DNA of 64,000 bases from Telopea speciosissima (Eukaryota > Streptophyta > Magnoliopsida > Proteales > Proteaceae): the NCBI RefSeq assembly GCF_018873765.1, contig NC_057924.1:23989542-24053541 (forward strand), written 5' to 3'. Under the pieces are notes generated by a model that worked only from the letters and a program-made list of their open reading frames with translations, did not search any database and was not told where the DNA came from. A program made the position numbers and the translations under genes. Position 1 is the stretch's first letter, and the number at the start of each line of letters is the position of its first letter. This document shows positions 11,807 to 22,935 of the stretch, piece after piece.

Positions 11807-12211
11807 TAAGGGTGTCAATCGAACGGTTCAGTTTCTTTTTTTGGATCTTGGTGTGAGTTCAAGGGAAACTGAAACTGAACCAATAAGGACTTTTTAGTTT
11901 CGGTTTGGATTGGACTAGGGTTTGGTTTGATTTGGTTTGTAATATCGGTTTCAATTTGGTTCAATTAGGTCTGAAAACCGGGTATAATCTAGTTTTAGGT
12001 AGGGTTTTTAGGGTTCAAGGGTCGGTTTCAATATTCGGTTCGGTCCTATCGATCGGGCCAATTGGTGGCCCATCGATTTAGCCCGAACGAACCAAAGTCA
12101 AATGATGTTCTAACTCGTAAACCGAACCTGAATCATTATGGTCTAAGTTTGTTTTGGATCGGGATTGATCAGGCTCGTTTGAACTGTTTGGTTTAGGTTT
12201 TGACACCCTTA
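11807..12211. mobile_element. hAT-like MITE (TAAGGGTG ends)
   Basis: The ends are TAAGGGTGTCAA and, inverted, TAAGGGTGTCAAAACC. The flanks AAATCAAC (11799-11806) and AAATCACC (12212-12219) agree at 7 of 8 positions. The interior is rich in CGGTTT/AACCGA words. It belongs to the same family as 3529-3858 and 28703-29065. Confidence 0.75.
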
Positions 12212-12276
12212 AAATCACCTATGATCAGGAGGCCCATCACAATGTGGGCCCATTCATCATCCTCTTTTTTCCTTGT

Positions 12277-12625
12277 TTTTTGCTCTAAAAACCTAGATTA
12301 TTCATATTTATTGATTGACTATTGTTCAACGGACATGATCATCCCCCATGTCATGTGGAAGATTCCCCAGTACATGGGATCCAAAGGGCATCTTTGGGGA
12401 TACGACTGTAAATAGACCACACCATGCATGCATGCTCTGGTGCATTTCAGTATTTTTGGAATGACCCCAGGCCCACTCAACAAATCCAAATTGCTATAAA
12501 AATCTGCCTGACACCATTTCAATGGTTGAACAGCGAACCGAACCTAGCTGAAGTTGCATGTTGAACCAACCTAATCCAATGAAATTTTACTTTCCAAAAC
12601 TAAAATCAAATTGAATATTCGCTTT
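12277..12625. repeat. Duplicated block D2, copy B (partner 5112-5460)
   Basis: See block D2 copy A. This copy has a small expansion (CATGCATGCATGC near 12424) and lacks part of the GAAGTTGAAGTTG doublet seen in copy A. Confidence 0.8.
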
Positions 12626-13189
12626 GATAAACTTTCCAACTCTGGATGCAAAATAGAAAAATTGCAACCTATATATGTACATAGAAATAATGAGCAAATC
12701 AAATTGATAGTAATACACACACAGGATGAGCAACTGAAAATCAAACATTAGAAGAGAGAGAGAGAGAGAGATAAATTAGGTGTCCGGCCAAACCAGAGAC
12801 AGCTTTACCTGATTTGTCGACCAAATTAAGAATCTTTTGCAAAGGACATAGGGAGCTAATGGCTATGTGAATAAATACAAACACATGTATATAAATATAT
12901 ACGTATGTATGTATTCACAAAACCATTAGCCCCTCAGAGATGCATCAGATTCGCCCGCCCACATTAGCCATGATTCCGATCTGAAACGGCTGAAATCGAT
13001 CCAAAAAACCCCTTAAATTCAAGCCAAGGATTTTAAATGTATTATTATTAAAATCATTTGTAATTTATAAGGTATATATAAGACATCAAGGTTTGAATTT
13101 AAGGATAAAACTACGTACCAAAGAGATTATGGGTGGAAGCTAGAAGAATGGCTGCAACTTGCAAGAGAAACTCCACCTTCTGATGAGGA
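12626..13189. other. Intergenic, no gene recognised
   Basis: AT-rich with a short (AG)n near 12756-12770 and TA-rich stretches. No motif-bearing open frame was seen. Confidence 0.4.
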
Positions 13190-13937
13190 GGATAAATTTC
13201 ACAATTTAAAAATTATTCTATTCAAAAATTAAGAATTTAATAATCATGTTAATAATTATGCCCTAAATCATCTTAAATCACCCTAGCTAGCTATAATGCG
13301 CATGTTGCATAGAGTAAAATATAAGAAACAAGATGGGCATACCTATATTGATGTGAATAACAGAGAATCACATAGCTAGACACAAAAAAAGAGATTGGAA
13401 ATCATGAAGAAACAATTGGATTGAAGCGAACAAACATAAACAAATATAATGAACAAAAGAAAATTGAACCAAAACGTGAGACATTTTTAATTCTAAGAAA
13501 GAAAGGAAAATTACATAGAAACATGAAATTAATTAGAAAGAAGCCGAATACTTAATTAGAAAAGCAAATTAAACAAATTAGGAATCAAATTTATAACAAA
13601 AATAGAGGCATAATGCCAATATATATACTTTATTGCCAAGACCATAACTTGAAACTAAAATCCCCAAATCGATATTAATAAATATAAAAAATAAAGGTAG
13701 GTAGCTAGAAATAGAAACACACACAGCTAATTGAAATTGAAATTGAAGTAACAGTAGTATCAGAAATAATCAAGAGCTTAATTAATTAAGCATTAATAAT
13801 AAGAACAGTATTTTCACCTTAGTTGGTTCACTTCCTTGGAATATAATCATGGAAGCAAAGAAGATGATCCACTTTTATGGAGAGCATCCAATAATTAATG
13901 GCGAAGCATCAATCGCTGGTTCCTTCTTTCCATGGTG
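13190..13937. repeat. Duplicated block D3, copy B, broken by the gypsy insertion
   Basis: It is collinear with 8640-9960. The match ends at CCATGGTG (13931-13937), where the LTR element starts, and the host sequence resumes at 27965 (TGGTGGGTAATTGG). So the retrotransposon landed in or at the edge of this duplicated block. Confidence 0.75.
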
Positions 13938-14795
13938 TTGCGTGTGGAAACCTCCGGTGCCCGGTTCGCCCACGGATGAGCCTGTAAAAAACCGAGTGAG
14001 CGCAAGAGAGCCAGTGTGGCTCCGGCCTAGGAATCTCCGACGCTCAAGTCAGGTCTCCAATGCGACAGCGTAACAGCTAGTGAAAGTAAGATCTGCAATT
14101 GTGATCCATACCTGGGTATTTATAGAGTGAGGATGAGGTGAGGCGGTTGGGAGAGTCCTTTTTTTGAAAGGCTCTCTCGCATAGAGCAGAGTGGAGAGAC
14201 ATTTTCGGGGTCGGACTCTTGTAAAGGTAAGAGTCCATGTAAAGCGAGATTCTGTATTGCGCTGGGATTGTGGATCGACCCTTATCCAGCGATTCTCGGG
14301 TGGTACTGATGTGGCCCTGCAATCTCTGGTGGGGCATTATGGTTGCCTTTGTGGAGAGCTCGGCTTCAGAGCTCGGCTTCGGAGCTTGGCCTCGGCCTAT
14401 ATGACCTGAGGGTCATCATTAGTTGTGTGTGTGCTCGGCCGGGCCATGGCGCTGAAATTGCAGTCGACTTGCGTAGGCTCCGACCATGGGGTCAGTAGAC
14501 GTGAAGCTCGGCCGTGATGGGGAGATCTTTGGGTCAGTATTGACCTGTCGTCGTGCCGTGCACTCAGAGATCGGCCTAAGAGCTCAGCCTACCAGGTCAG
14601 CCTCGTCTTGCCCATGTGAGTTCCGCTCGGTGTCTGGGGTTGACTCGGGTGTGCTTGGCAGCTCTGCCAAGCAGTAAGGTTTATTGAAGATTGGGTCAGC
14701 CCAGTCTTTCGTTGAGCTCAGTTAGGTTCTTGGACTGACCTCGGCCTGGCCATGTGGCAGCTTCTGATTGGTGGGGTGTTTTGTGCCTTATCACA
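13938..14795 (-). repeat. 3' LTR of the gypsy element
   Basis: It runs from TTGCGTGTGGAAACC to TTATCACA on the plus strand. It carries the minus-strand TATA box TATAAATA at 14117-14124, matching that of the other LTR. Relative to the 5' LTR it lacks AATATGGTAGGAGTCC-like bases near 14158 and has an extra GAGCTCGGCTTCGG doublet near 14360-14390. Confidence 0.9.
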
Positions 14796-14806
14796 GGCCC
14801 CCCCAC
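14796..14806 (-). other. Polypurine tract of the gypsy element
   Basis: On the minus strand GTGGGGGGGCC abuts the 3' LTR. This is the expected position for the plus-strand DNA primer in reverse transcription. Confidence 0.75.
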
Positions 14807-15048
14807 TCATCAGGGATCGGCTCGGCACTGATGAGTGAAGTTTCTTGGTCTGCTTGTTTGAAAGATTCTTGCGGCTGAGCCGAGCTCATTTTGTCGGGGA
14901 TTTAACATTGTACGATCTGACAGTTGGGCGTCAGTGCCACATCAGCAGAGTCATTATGTCAGGCTTGGGAATTAGAATCGTCTTTTGATCTGGGCCGTTA
15001 AATCTTGCTGAGTTCTTCTTGGCCGTTGGATCAATTAAGCCCAAGAGT

Positions 15049-15056
15049 TATAAATA
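15049..15056 (+). promoter_or_regulatory. TATA box of the antisense extra gene
   Basis: TATAAATA sits in AGTTATAAATAGGCG, about 170 bp before the first ATG of the plus-strand gene at 15225. It is followed by a TC-rich leader. The position is inside the element but outside the LTR, so the gene appears to have its own promoter. Confidence 0.6.
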
Positions 15057-15224
15057 GGCGACTCCTCCCTGTTCATTCTTCACTGTTACAAGTTGTTGAT
15101 TGCTCGGCTAGCTCGGATTTCTCAGCTCCACAGTGCTCGGTGCTTTCCAGTTCGTGCTCAACTCGGCTTTTGCTTCATTCATGTTTAGCTCGTCTTCAGC
15201 TCTTCTTCAACCAGTAAGTCCTCT

Positions 15225-17513
15225 ATGCCCAGTCTATCAGTTGGTAGTAGTCATATGGGCGAGCTGTTCGTCGGGGCGGCAGAGGGCGCGAGTCCGAGCC
15301 AAGAGCTCCCAGCTCATTCTCCCACAATAGACTTGTTGGGCTCGACTTCGGACGAGCTCGGTGTAGGGGAGCCTCGTCAGGCCGACATTGCCGAGCTTTC
15401 GTTGCCTCTGGAGTCCTGCCTCGAGGCCCAACCAATTCCCGAAGACCAAACCGAGAGCTCTGGGTCATCCTCGTTCGATGATGAGGAGTCAAGTGAGGAC
15501 AGCTCTTCAAAAGCGGGGGTCGGTTCGGTCAGCTCGTCTGCTGACGCCCCTGAACCTGAAGAAGGGAGTGTCGGCACTGTCCCGAGCATGATCAAGGATG
15601 CCGACCTCAACCGCCTCAGGACGATCTACGCCATCCCCGAGAACATCCAGCTTCGAGCTCCCAACCCAGGGGAGATGGCCTGCTATATCAGGCCCGGCGA
15701 GGTGGCTTTGTACGAGCTACCCTTCAAGTACGCGTTCAGGCTCCCCTTGCTCGACCTGGTGGACCAGATCTTGGACCACTTCCACCTGTCTCCAGGTCAG
15801 CTGGTGCCGAACTCTTGGCTGGCCGTGTATGGCTTCTACGCCCTATTTTGTGAGATGGGTCAAGGTGCAAGCGTAGCGCTTTTCTCTCAACTCTTTTTCT
15901 TGAGGAAGTCGCCAGAGAAGGGGTGGTACTATTTCACCCGTCGAACTGGGAAGAGTGCGGCCCTGGCGGCCACAAGTTTTTGGTCGGCACGCCGAGCTTC
16001 AATAAATATTGGAAGCCTCATTTTTTCTTTGCTTCCGTTCTAAACAGCTCTCTTCGAGCCGAGTAGAAGGAGATCCACTTGAACTACGTCAACAAGGTAT
16101 TGCCCCTGACTGAGAACGAGCTAACCTCGCTTGACCTGATCCTTTAGCGTTAGCCCTTCAATGTCCTCCAGCTTCAAGACGAGGGGTTCCTCCAAAGGTG
16201 GCATATGACCCCTGGTAGGAGCCCAAGCTGACCCCTTTACTTAGTTTTCTTTCTTTTTTGATATGCTTCTAACGTTCTATCTTTCTTGTAGTGGTTGGCC
16301 ACATTCCCCCAATGGATTCAGCTCTGCTCAGGGCCGAGACCATCGCGGACAGGAGGAAGAATGCCGCGAAGAAACCTCGAGGCGAGTCTTCCAAGGCGCA
16401 GAAGGGCAAGACGACGCTGCCGAGCCTAACTAACACGGTGGTCGGCCTCAAGGCAGAGAAGGATAGAGCTCCGCTGAGCCCCTCCAGAAGAGGGAAGGGT
16501 CAAAAGGGCGAGCTGAGCCTGCCGAGGGAGATCAAACGCCAAAAGCTCTCAGTCAATTTGACGAGTGGTGGTCCTCCGCCCATGGCCTCACCCCCCGACA
16601 TCTCCCGATACGTCTTGGGAAGGGCCTCAGCCAGCAATGTTCTGCTGAGGCCGACCTGGCGCCTCTTCCCAGGGGACTCGGCTTTGATGTCGGCCGTGCA
16701 TGCCAAGGAATGGCTGGACGCGGGTTGGCTCCCAGCCGATAGGGAGCAGCTCGAGGCACTGTCCGACCCCGAGCTCCTCTCTACCCTGTTCCAGGATTTT
16801 AACATGGTAAGTTTTCTATTCGGCTCTTGTGACTAGATCCGACCTGTGGAGTCTAATCTGACCTTTGTTCTAATGCTTTCTTGCAGGGCTTCGCTAAGGC
16901 AGTGGAGACCATGCTCCGTTTTGAGCGGCTCTTGATCGAGAACCACTCCCTGGGCGTCCAGTGTAAAAAGGCCAACCAGGATGCTCAGGAGGCCGTTTAG
17001 AGGCGTCGGGAGACTCAAGAGAAGCTCATTGCCATCGAGGCTGAGGTGAAGAGCTCTAAGGCCGAGGTGACCAGGCAGAAGGAAAAAGTCAAGGCTCTAC
17101 AGGCTCAGCTCGACGAGGTGAGGGAGAAGGCCAAGGAGGACCTGGCTCTGGCTCCGGAAGAGGCGATCAACGACTACCTCCTATCGAAGGAGTACGCTGA
17201 CGTATGCCATGAGATCAGGAAGCCTCCTTATGTTGATGGTTTTGAGGCAGGTCGGGCTAAACTCTTGGCCGAGATCAAGGCCGCCTATCCCAATCTCAAT
17301 CTCTCACGCTTTGACGATGATGCGACCACTGTGGCTGAGGAGTTGGGAGATGAGGAGGGCGCCGAGGTCACGCAGGCTCTGCTAACCGAGGACCCTAAGC
17401 AGGCCGATCCCCTCGCCCTTGGCGCTGAGCCCCAAGACCTCCTTGTTGAGCATACTGCCGTGGAGGTCGCCGAGGTCGCTTCTAAGAACGCTGCCGAGGA
17501 GAGTGAAATGTAA
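15225..17513 (+). pseudogene. Antisense extra gene (aORF) of the gypsy element, Transposase_28-like
   Basis: This plus-strand gene is convergent with gag-pol. Exons are 15225-16214, 16292-16806 and 16887-17513, with introns starting GTAGGA and GTAAGT and ending TTGTAG and TTGCAG. Exon 1 encodes a Ser/Asp/Glu-rich N-terminus (about residues 1-125), then a domain with IRPGEVALYELPFKYAFRL, LAPGQ-like LSPGQLVPNSW and GWYYFTRR. I recognise this as the plant 'putative gypsy type transposon' domain (PF04195). Exon 2 is a basic/Pro-rich linker and exon 3 is a long Lys/Glu/Ala coiled coil with an acidic tail. Decay is clear: a one-base frameshift near 15965, three stops in the rest of exon 1 and a TAG at 16998-17000 in exon 3. 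The family's role is unknown; proposals from the literature on Tat elements remain untested. Confidence 0.8.
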
Positions 17514-17949
17514 GTTTTTTTTTTTTTTTTTTTTTTGGTGCTAGGCCGAGCTACCCACTTTTGTAACCATGCCGAGCAGTCGGCTCTTTAATCAATGAAA
17601 ATTTTGTTTCTCAAAATTTGTCTAAGTGTTTTAGCTCGAAAATTTTAGCCTTCTTTTCCTTGTGCATGTTGTTCCATTTGATGTTGTGGCCTAGCTAACG
17701 ACCCGTTCTATTAGCCGAGCTTAAGGACTTGGCTGTGTTTTAGCTATGCTTTATCGGGTCGTTGGTTCGGCCATGCCATGTCCGAGGTCAGGATGACTTT
17801 CGCCTTGGTTAATTAATTTACTGTCCCCAACGGTCAGCTCAGCTCGGCTACCACATAAGTGGCTGTGTGGCCGAGCAGCCTCTATGGCTGAGCATAATGC
17901 CTTAGCTTAGTTTTAGACTTTGTTCAATTCGGCCATGGGGAGAGTTTGC
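17514..17949. other. Downstream region of the aORF, no gene
   Basis: It starts with a poly(T) run (17515-17537) and an AATCAATGAAAATTTTG stretch (17590-17606) that would serve as a plant-type poly(A) region for the plus-strand gene. The rest is GC-moderate, GCCGAGC/GCTCGGC-rich sequence like the LTR, with no frame. Confidence 0.5.
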
Positions 17950-18197
17950 TCTTATTGGTTCGAGACGTCGGCCAGTCTTTGTGGGTTGGTCTTATGACTT
18001 AATTGCTGACCTATGAGGGTCGATCTTTGAGGTCGGCCAGTCTATGAGGACCGGTCTTATTGGTTGCTGACCTATGAGGGTCGGTCTTTGAGGTCGGCCA
18101 GGTCTATGAGGACCGGTCTTACAACTTGGTTGCCGACCTATGAGGGTCGGTCTTTGAGGTCGGCTAGGTCTATGAGGACCGGTCTTACGACTTGGTT
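17950..18197. repeat. Tandem repeat in the gypsy 3' region (61-66 bp unit)
   Basis: Three good units start at 18004, 18065 and 18131 (TGCTGACCTATGAGGGTCG... TATGAGGACCGGTCTTA), preceded by a degenerate unit from about 17958. The array sits between the end of integrase and the end of the aORF, the region where Tat-lineage elements are known to form such arrays. Confidence 0.9.
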
Positions 18198-18329
18198 TTG
18201 GAGCTTGAAAGTACGCCAAGTGGTGGAGAAAGACTTTATTTTATTGAATCAAACATCGAGGCCAAAGCCAAATACAAATATGCTCGTCCTAAATCGTGCC
18301 GAGAAGAATACTTAGGAAAATTACTGAAA

Positions 18330-19800
18330 AAATTTCTTCAAATTTTTTGAGTTCCAAGGTCTCAGTACCTTCTTGCCCCCTGGAGTTTGCAAGTGATACG
18401 TCCCTGGGCGAATTTGCTTGGAGACTATGTACGGGTCTTCCCAATTAGGTGCTAGCTTCCCTTGCTGCTGTGGTTGTGACGCGCTGAGCATTCTGAGGAC
18501 GAGGTCCCCTTGGTGGAAGTGTCGCTCTTTTACCCTCGAGTCCTAGTATTTTGCCGTCCTTTGTTGATATGTCGTATTCCGGAGTAGGGCATTTTCTCAA
18601 ATTTCGTTGAGGAGATCAAGGTTGGGTCTCAGCCCATCTTCATAGGTCTTCTCATCGAAATTGAACACTCGGTATAACGATCCCATAACCTCGACCGGGG
18701 CGAGGGCCTCAGTCCCATATGCTAGGAGAAAAGGGCTCTCCCCGGTGGGTGTTATTACCGTCGTTCTATATGCCCATAGGACACTTGGGAGCTCTTCCAC
18801 CCATCTTCCTTTGGCCTCAACCAACCTTCTCTTAATGCCGGCGAGTAGTGTTCGGTTGGACACTTCTACTTGTCCATTTGCTTGTGGATGAGCTACTGAG
18901 ACGGGTCGAAAGTCAATATAGAAGTGCTCGTAGAACTCTCGGAAGGCCGGGTTGTTGAATTGCGTGCCATTATCTGTGCTAAGCACTCTTGGTAGTCCGA
19001 ACCGGTAGATGACTTTATCTCGGAAGAATTTCTCCATGCTCTTCTCGGTGATGGTGGCCAAGGGCTCGGCCTCGACCCACTTAGTGAAGTAATTGAACGC
19101 CACAACACTACCACGTACTTTCTGTTTCCCGACGCCGGGGTGAAATCTCCGAGAATATCCATCCCCCACATAGCGAAAGGGATTGGGCTTAGCATTGAGG
19201 TCAGCTTTGTTGCTGGTCGGCTCGGAATTGGTGCGAACAGCTGGCACTTTCACATGTCTTCACATACCTCATGGCCTCTTTTTGTATTCTCGGCCAATAG
19301 AATCCTTGCCAAAGTATCTTGTATGCCAAAGCTTGGCCGCCCATGTGACTCCCGCATATTCCCTCATGCACCTCGGCCAAGGCGTACTCGGCTCCCTTCG
19401 GTCCAAGGCATCGGAGAAGATCTGCCGAGATTGCTCTTTTGTAGAGCACTCCGTCGATCATGGTGTACTTGGAAGCTCGGATCTTGACCTTTCTTGCTTC
19501 GTCTCGGTTCTCCGGGAGTGGTCATTCTCAAGTAGTTGACAATGGGGTCCATCCAGTCGGCCCGTCCTCTTCAATGTGATTTACGCTTTCTTCTTGCAAC
19601 CATGGCTTCTCCAAGATCTCTATGTACACGATCGCTCGGATATTGGAGGTCGGCCTCTGCCAACTTTGACAGGAGTCAACTGTCGGCATTCTCTTTTCTT
19701 AGTATTCGGGTCATCTCAAAGTGCTCGACCTCGGAGATCAGATCCCGTGCTCTGCTCAGGTAAGCTATCGTCCTTTCATCTTTCGCCTCATAGTCTAAAT
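18330..19800 (-). pseudogene. Gypsy integrase and end of RNase H (decayed)
   Basis: The minus strand from 19800 reads the RNase H end (DYEAKDERTIAYLSRARD). Next comes the integrase zinc-binding domain at about 19460-19210 (HEGICGSHMGGQALAYKI, then CESASCSH where CxxC is expected). The catalytic core follows at 19140-18700 (FTKWVEAEPLA, STDNGTQFNN, HPQANGQVEVSNRTL), and the C-terminal domain runs to 18330 (RHFHQGDLVLRM, LAPNWEDPY, RPGTYHLQ). The core keeps the second Asp and the Glu of D-D-E. There are frameshifts near 19200 and stops near 18598 and 18550. The product would have inserted the cDNA into host DNA, but this copy cannot make it. Confidence 0.9.
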
Positions 19801-22800
19801 AAAAATAAACTTTAAAGGGGGAGGGTAAAAGAGGAAACTAAAAAGAAGAAAGAAAATGTGGGTAAGTTGGTAAAAGATCCAATCTAACCTAAAGGAGGGT
19901 AAAAAAGGAAAACCAAATAAAATCTAAACAAACCGTAAAGGGGGGGTAAATTAGTTAAATCACCGCTAAGATATTTAAAGTAGGGTAAAGGAAAAAAATC
20001 AATAAAATCTAAACAAACCCTAAAAGGGGTGGGGTAAGATGGGTAAATCACCAAATCAAACCCTAAAGAGGGAGAAATATAAAAGGCCAAAGAAGATTAA
20101 AAAAAGGGGGGAGGGGGCGTCATTCTCTAAGGAGAGAAGAGAGAGGAGAGAGGAGAGAGGAGGAGGGAATGTTTCCGAAAAGAGCAAAACGAGGAAAGAA
20201 AGGAAAAGACAGAGAGAGAGAGTCAGGGAGACTAAGAGAACAGAGAAGAACAAAAAAACGCAGAGGAAAAGGGGAGCTGTGATCGTATTTGAGAAAGAGC
20301 AGAGAGAAGGAATGAGAGTGAAGAACAGAGAGCATAGAAAAAGAAAGAAAGTGAAGAAGAAAAGGAGAGAGGCAGAGTGAAGGAAAGAACAGGCTGAGAG
20401 AGAAGAGGAAAACAGTGAGATAAAGTGGGAAAAATCGAGAGTAAAAGAGGGAGAGAGAACAGAGAGCGGAGAAAGGAAGAGAGACTGATAGAGAGGGAGA
20501 TATACTGAGATTAGAAGGCCGAGACTTCCCTGAGTCAGGGACAAAGCTTCGCCGGTGGTTCGTGGTCTGCATTTCTTCCTCTTCCCATGTTCTTGGTCTG
20601 TTGAATCCATTCGGTTCGAAATCACAGCTTGCATCTCATCAGAAGTTCTACTATCCCATCTGGCCTCTGCAAGTTTGAATGATGGAATGTGTGGATTGTA
20701 TTCATGGAGGCATGGAGCAGATCGCAGTCTCTTTGCTTCGTTCTATTTTCTGTATTTATTCTTCGTTTGGTTTTTAGTTTGTAATTGATCCCTTCCCACT
20801 TTACTTCCCCTGTTTTGTAATAATCCTTTTGGCTCGCGTTCATCACCGGCTGCTGATCGTTTTGGGGAGCTTCAGACAAGACCTCAGGTATCTCTTCTTC
20901 TCACTTCTCAATTTGATTTTATCTCCTTCATATCTCAGATATAGTTTTATGCTTCATTGTGTAGATTCAGTTTTTTTTTTTTCTGAATATTTGAGATGCT
21001 TCTTTTATTGGTCCTCTATCATATCTGAAATCATCCAAATCAGGGTCATTGTTTAAGATCGGTTTCTCTTGAGCGATGTTATTTTGTTTCTTCATTATGG
21101 TATATCTTCCGTATTGCTCATGAATGATTAAGTGTTATTGTTTTTTGGCTTTCTGTTACTGAATATTAGTATCATTTCTAGTACCATTTCTCTATTATGC
21201 CTTCTAATTTTTGTGTGTTCAACTGAATATTTTTCCGTTTCGACCCAATCCCCTGCTGATTTATTTGTTCCATCTTCGGATTTTGTTTGATTCCATAATT
21301 TCCATTAGACTGTTTTGTATTCTACATTCTGATCATGGTGTGATTTTGTTTGATTCAACCATTCTTTTATTTGACTGTGTTTTTTTGTATTCTACACTCT
21401 GATTTTCATGCCACTTGGGAATGGGATGTTTCGTATGAATGGGTCATAATGGATTAGATCAGTCCAATATTTAATTTCGGTCTGGATTTGGGGTTTTGAT
21501 TAAGGTTCTTCAATCTTGTAATCAAATCTGATTTGAAACTAGTCTTTTAACAGTCCATGGGCCAAGTGAATTTAGGTTTTGGGCCTGGATTCAGGCTGGA
21601 TCTCTAATATAGACAAGTCAATTAATCTTTTGGGCTTGGGCTTCGCAGTTGTAGGACCTTGGATCTGATTCATTTAAGACTTTGGCTATGGGCTGCACTA
21701 ATAGTCTAGGCCCATTTGGATTTGGATCCATTTAATCTAGGCCTTGGTTTGGGCTTTGACCCATTAATTAGACATGGATCGAATAAGGGGTTTGGGCCCG
21801 AGGATTGCAATGACCCAATCTTTCACCCATCCAATATTAGTATGGTTTCCTTTGGGCTGACCCGTTATTTTCTCTTGGACTTTTAATACGTGTTGGGTTG
21901 TTAGTATTAATCACGAGTCTATTTGGGGAATTTCGGAGTTGGGCTTTGACCCATTGATCCAATTTGGGTGTGTGGGGAGGTTTGGGCCCATTCCCTTGGG
22001 CCCGCAAGTGCACTTTTAGCTCATAATTTAGGATTTAAATAACTTCCCCTATCTCTTTCAAACTCGAATCGGGGTATGGGATTCCAAATGAGTTTTAAAA
22101 TTGTTTTGGGTAGAATATAGGGTTCCCTGTGGTCTCGACATGGTGTCTCTTAAACCAATGAGCCTATGACTTGTACTGGAATCTTGAATTCTAGTCTATC
22201 GACATAGTCCTCATGTTGCGGGTTTGGAGTGTGTGAGGAAGCGTGCCCACCAACGGGCCGAGTGGAATGCGGATTTTCCTTGAGATATAGATGTATGATC
22301 TTTAGTACGGGAGTTGGGCTAGCCCGTCATCTAGCTCATGAATGTTGTGGAATCCTCATGATTTGATCAGTCAAATTCTTTGCTCCTTGCTTTTTGTTCC
22401 ATGATTCATGCCCTGTGTTTTGATATATCTTTGCTTGATTGAGTGTATGGTTTAATTGGTATAATTTGTTATGTTAATTTGATTTTCTTAATCACATTAG
22501 GGTAGAATAACTTAGAAACTTGGTTTAGGCGGTAACCCTTGCACATAGATGCCTAGTCTTAGGTGTTCAGTTTAAGATGACCTAGAGTTAGAATAATTAG
22601 CTTTAGGATTTGCAAGCCAGCTCATGCGAGCAATGGTCAAAAGAAGGATGACCGGCTTTGGGCCGGGCAAACTGGGTGCCTAACACCTTCCCAGTCTGTA
22701 ACCTGACACTTACCCAATGATCTGGGTGGATCTTAGCCTTATCCATGGAGTCATTAGTCTCCCCTTGATGGGAATAGTTACAGGTCCTAGACCCTTTCTA

Positions 22801-22935
22801 GGTGGTGATTTCCTTTTGACTCATTTACCCCCTTTGGAGGAGTTAGAGTCGTTGGCTTAGGTTTCACCGGCGAGCCAGTTCGCATTTGAAGAGCACACTA
22901 TCGGGTGGAATCTCGAAATTTGAAATCTTCGGAAA
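19801..22935. mobile_element. Nested insertion in RNase H, probably a large solo LTR
   Basis: Pol coding stops near 22935 (after KLRLYVRTMV) and resumes near 19800. About 120 residues of RNase H are missing at the junction, so insertion came with deletion. The inserted 3.1 kb has no pol motifs. It holds a long purine tract (about 20095-20510), T-rich leader-like DNA (20900-21420), TTGGGCC-rich sequence (21540-22010) and a stretch with GGTGCCTAACACCTTCCCAG (22675-22694). I associate that last word with long LTRs of other plant gypsy elements. No matching second copy, TG...CA ends or target duplication could be fixed, so 'solo LTR' is inference. Confidence 0.5.

Noticed and set aside
15223..15610. 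Minus-strand frames opposite the aORF exon 1
   Set aside because: They are shadows of the GC-rich plus-strand coding sequence, without motifs of their own.
18000..18200. CRISPR-like repeat array
   Set aside because: The units are directly adjacent without unique spacers, in a plant retrotransposon.
17992..18315. Pro/Arg-rich frames on both strands
   Set aside because: They are products of the 61-66 bp tandem repeat.
20056..20634. Long Ser/Leu/Phe-rich minus-strand open frame (192 codons)
   Set aside because: It is the complement of a purine-only tract; composition alone keeps stops away and there is no domain.
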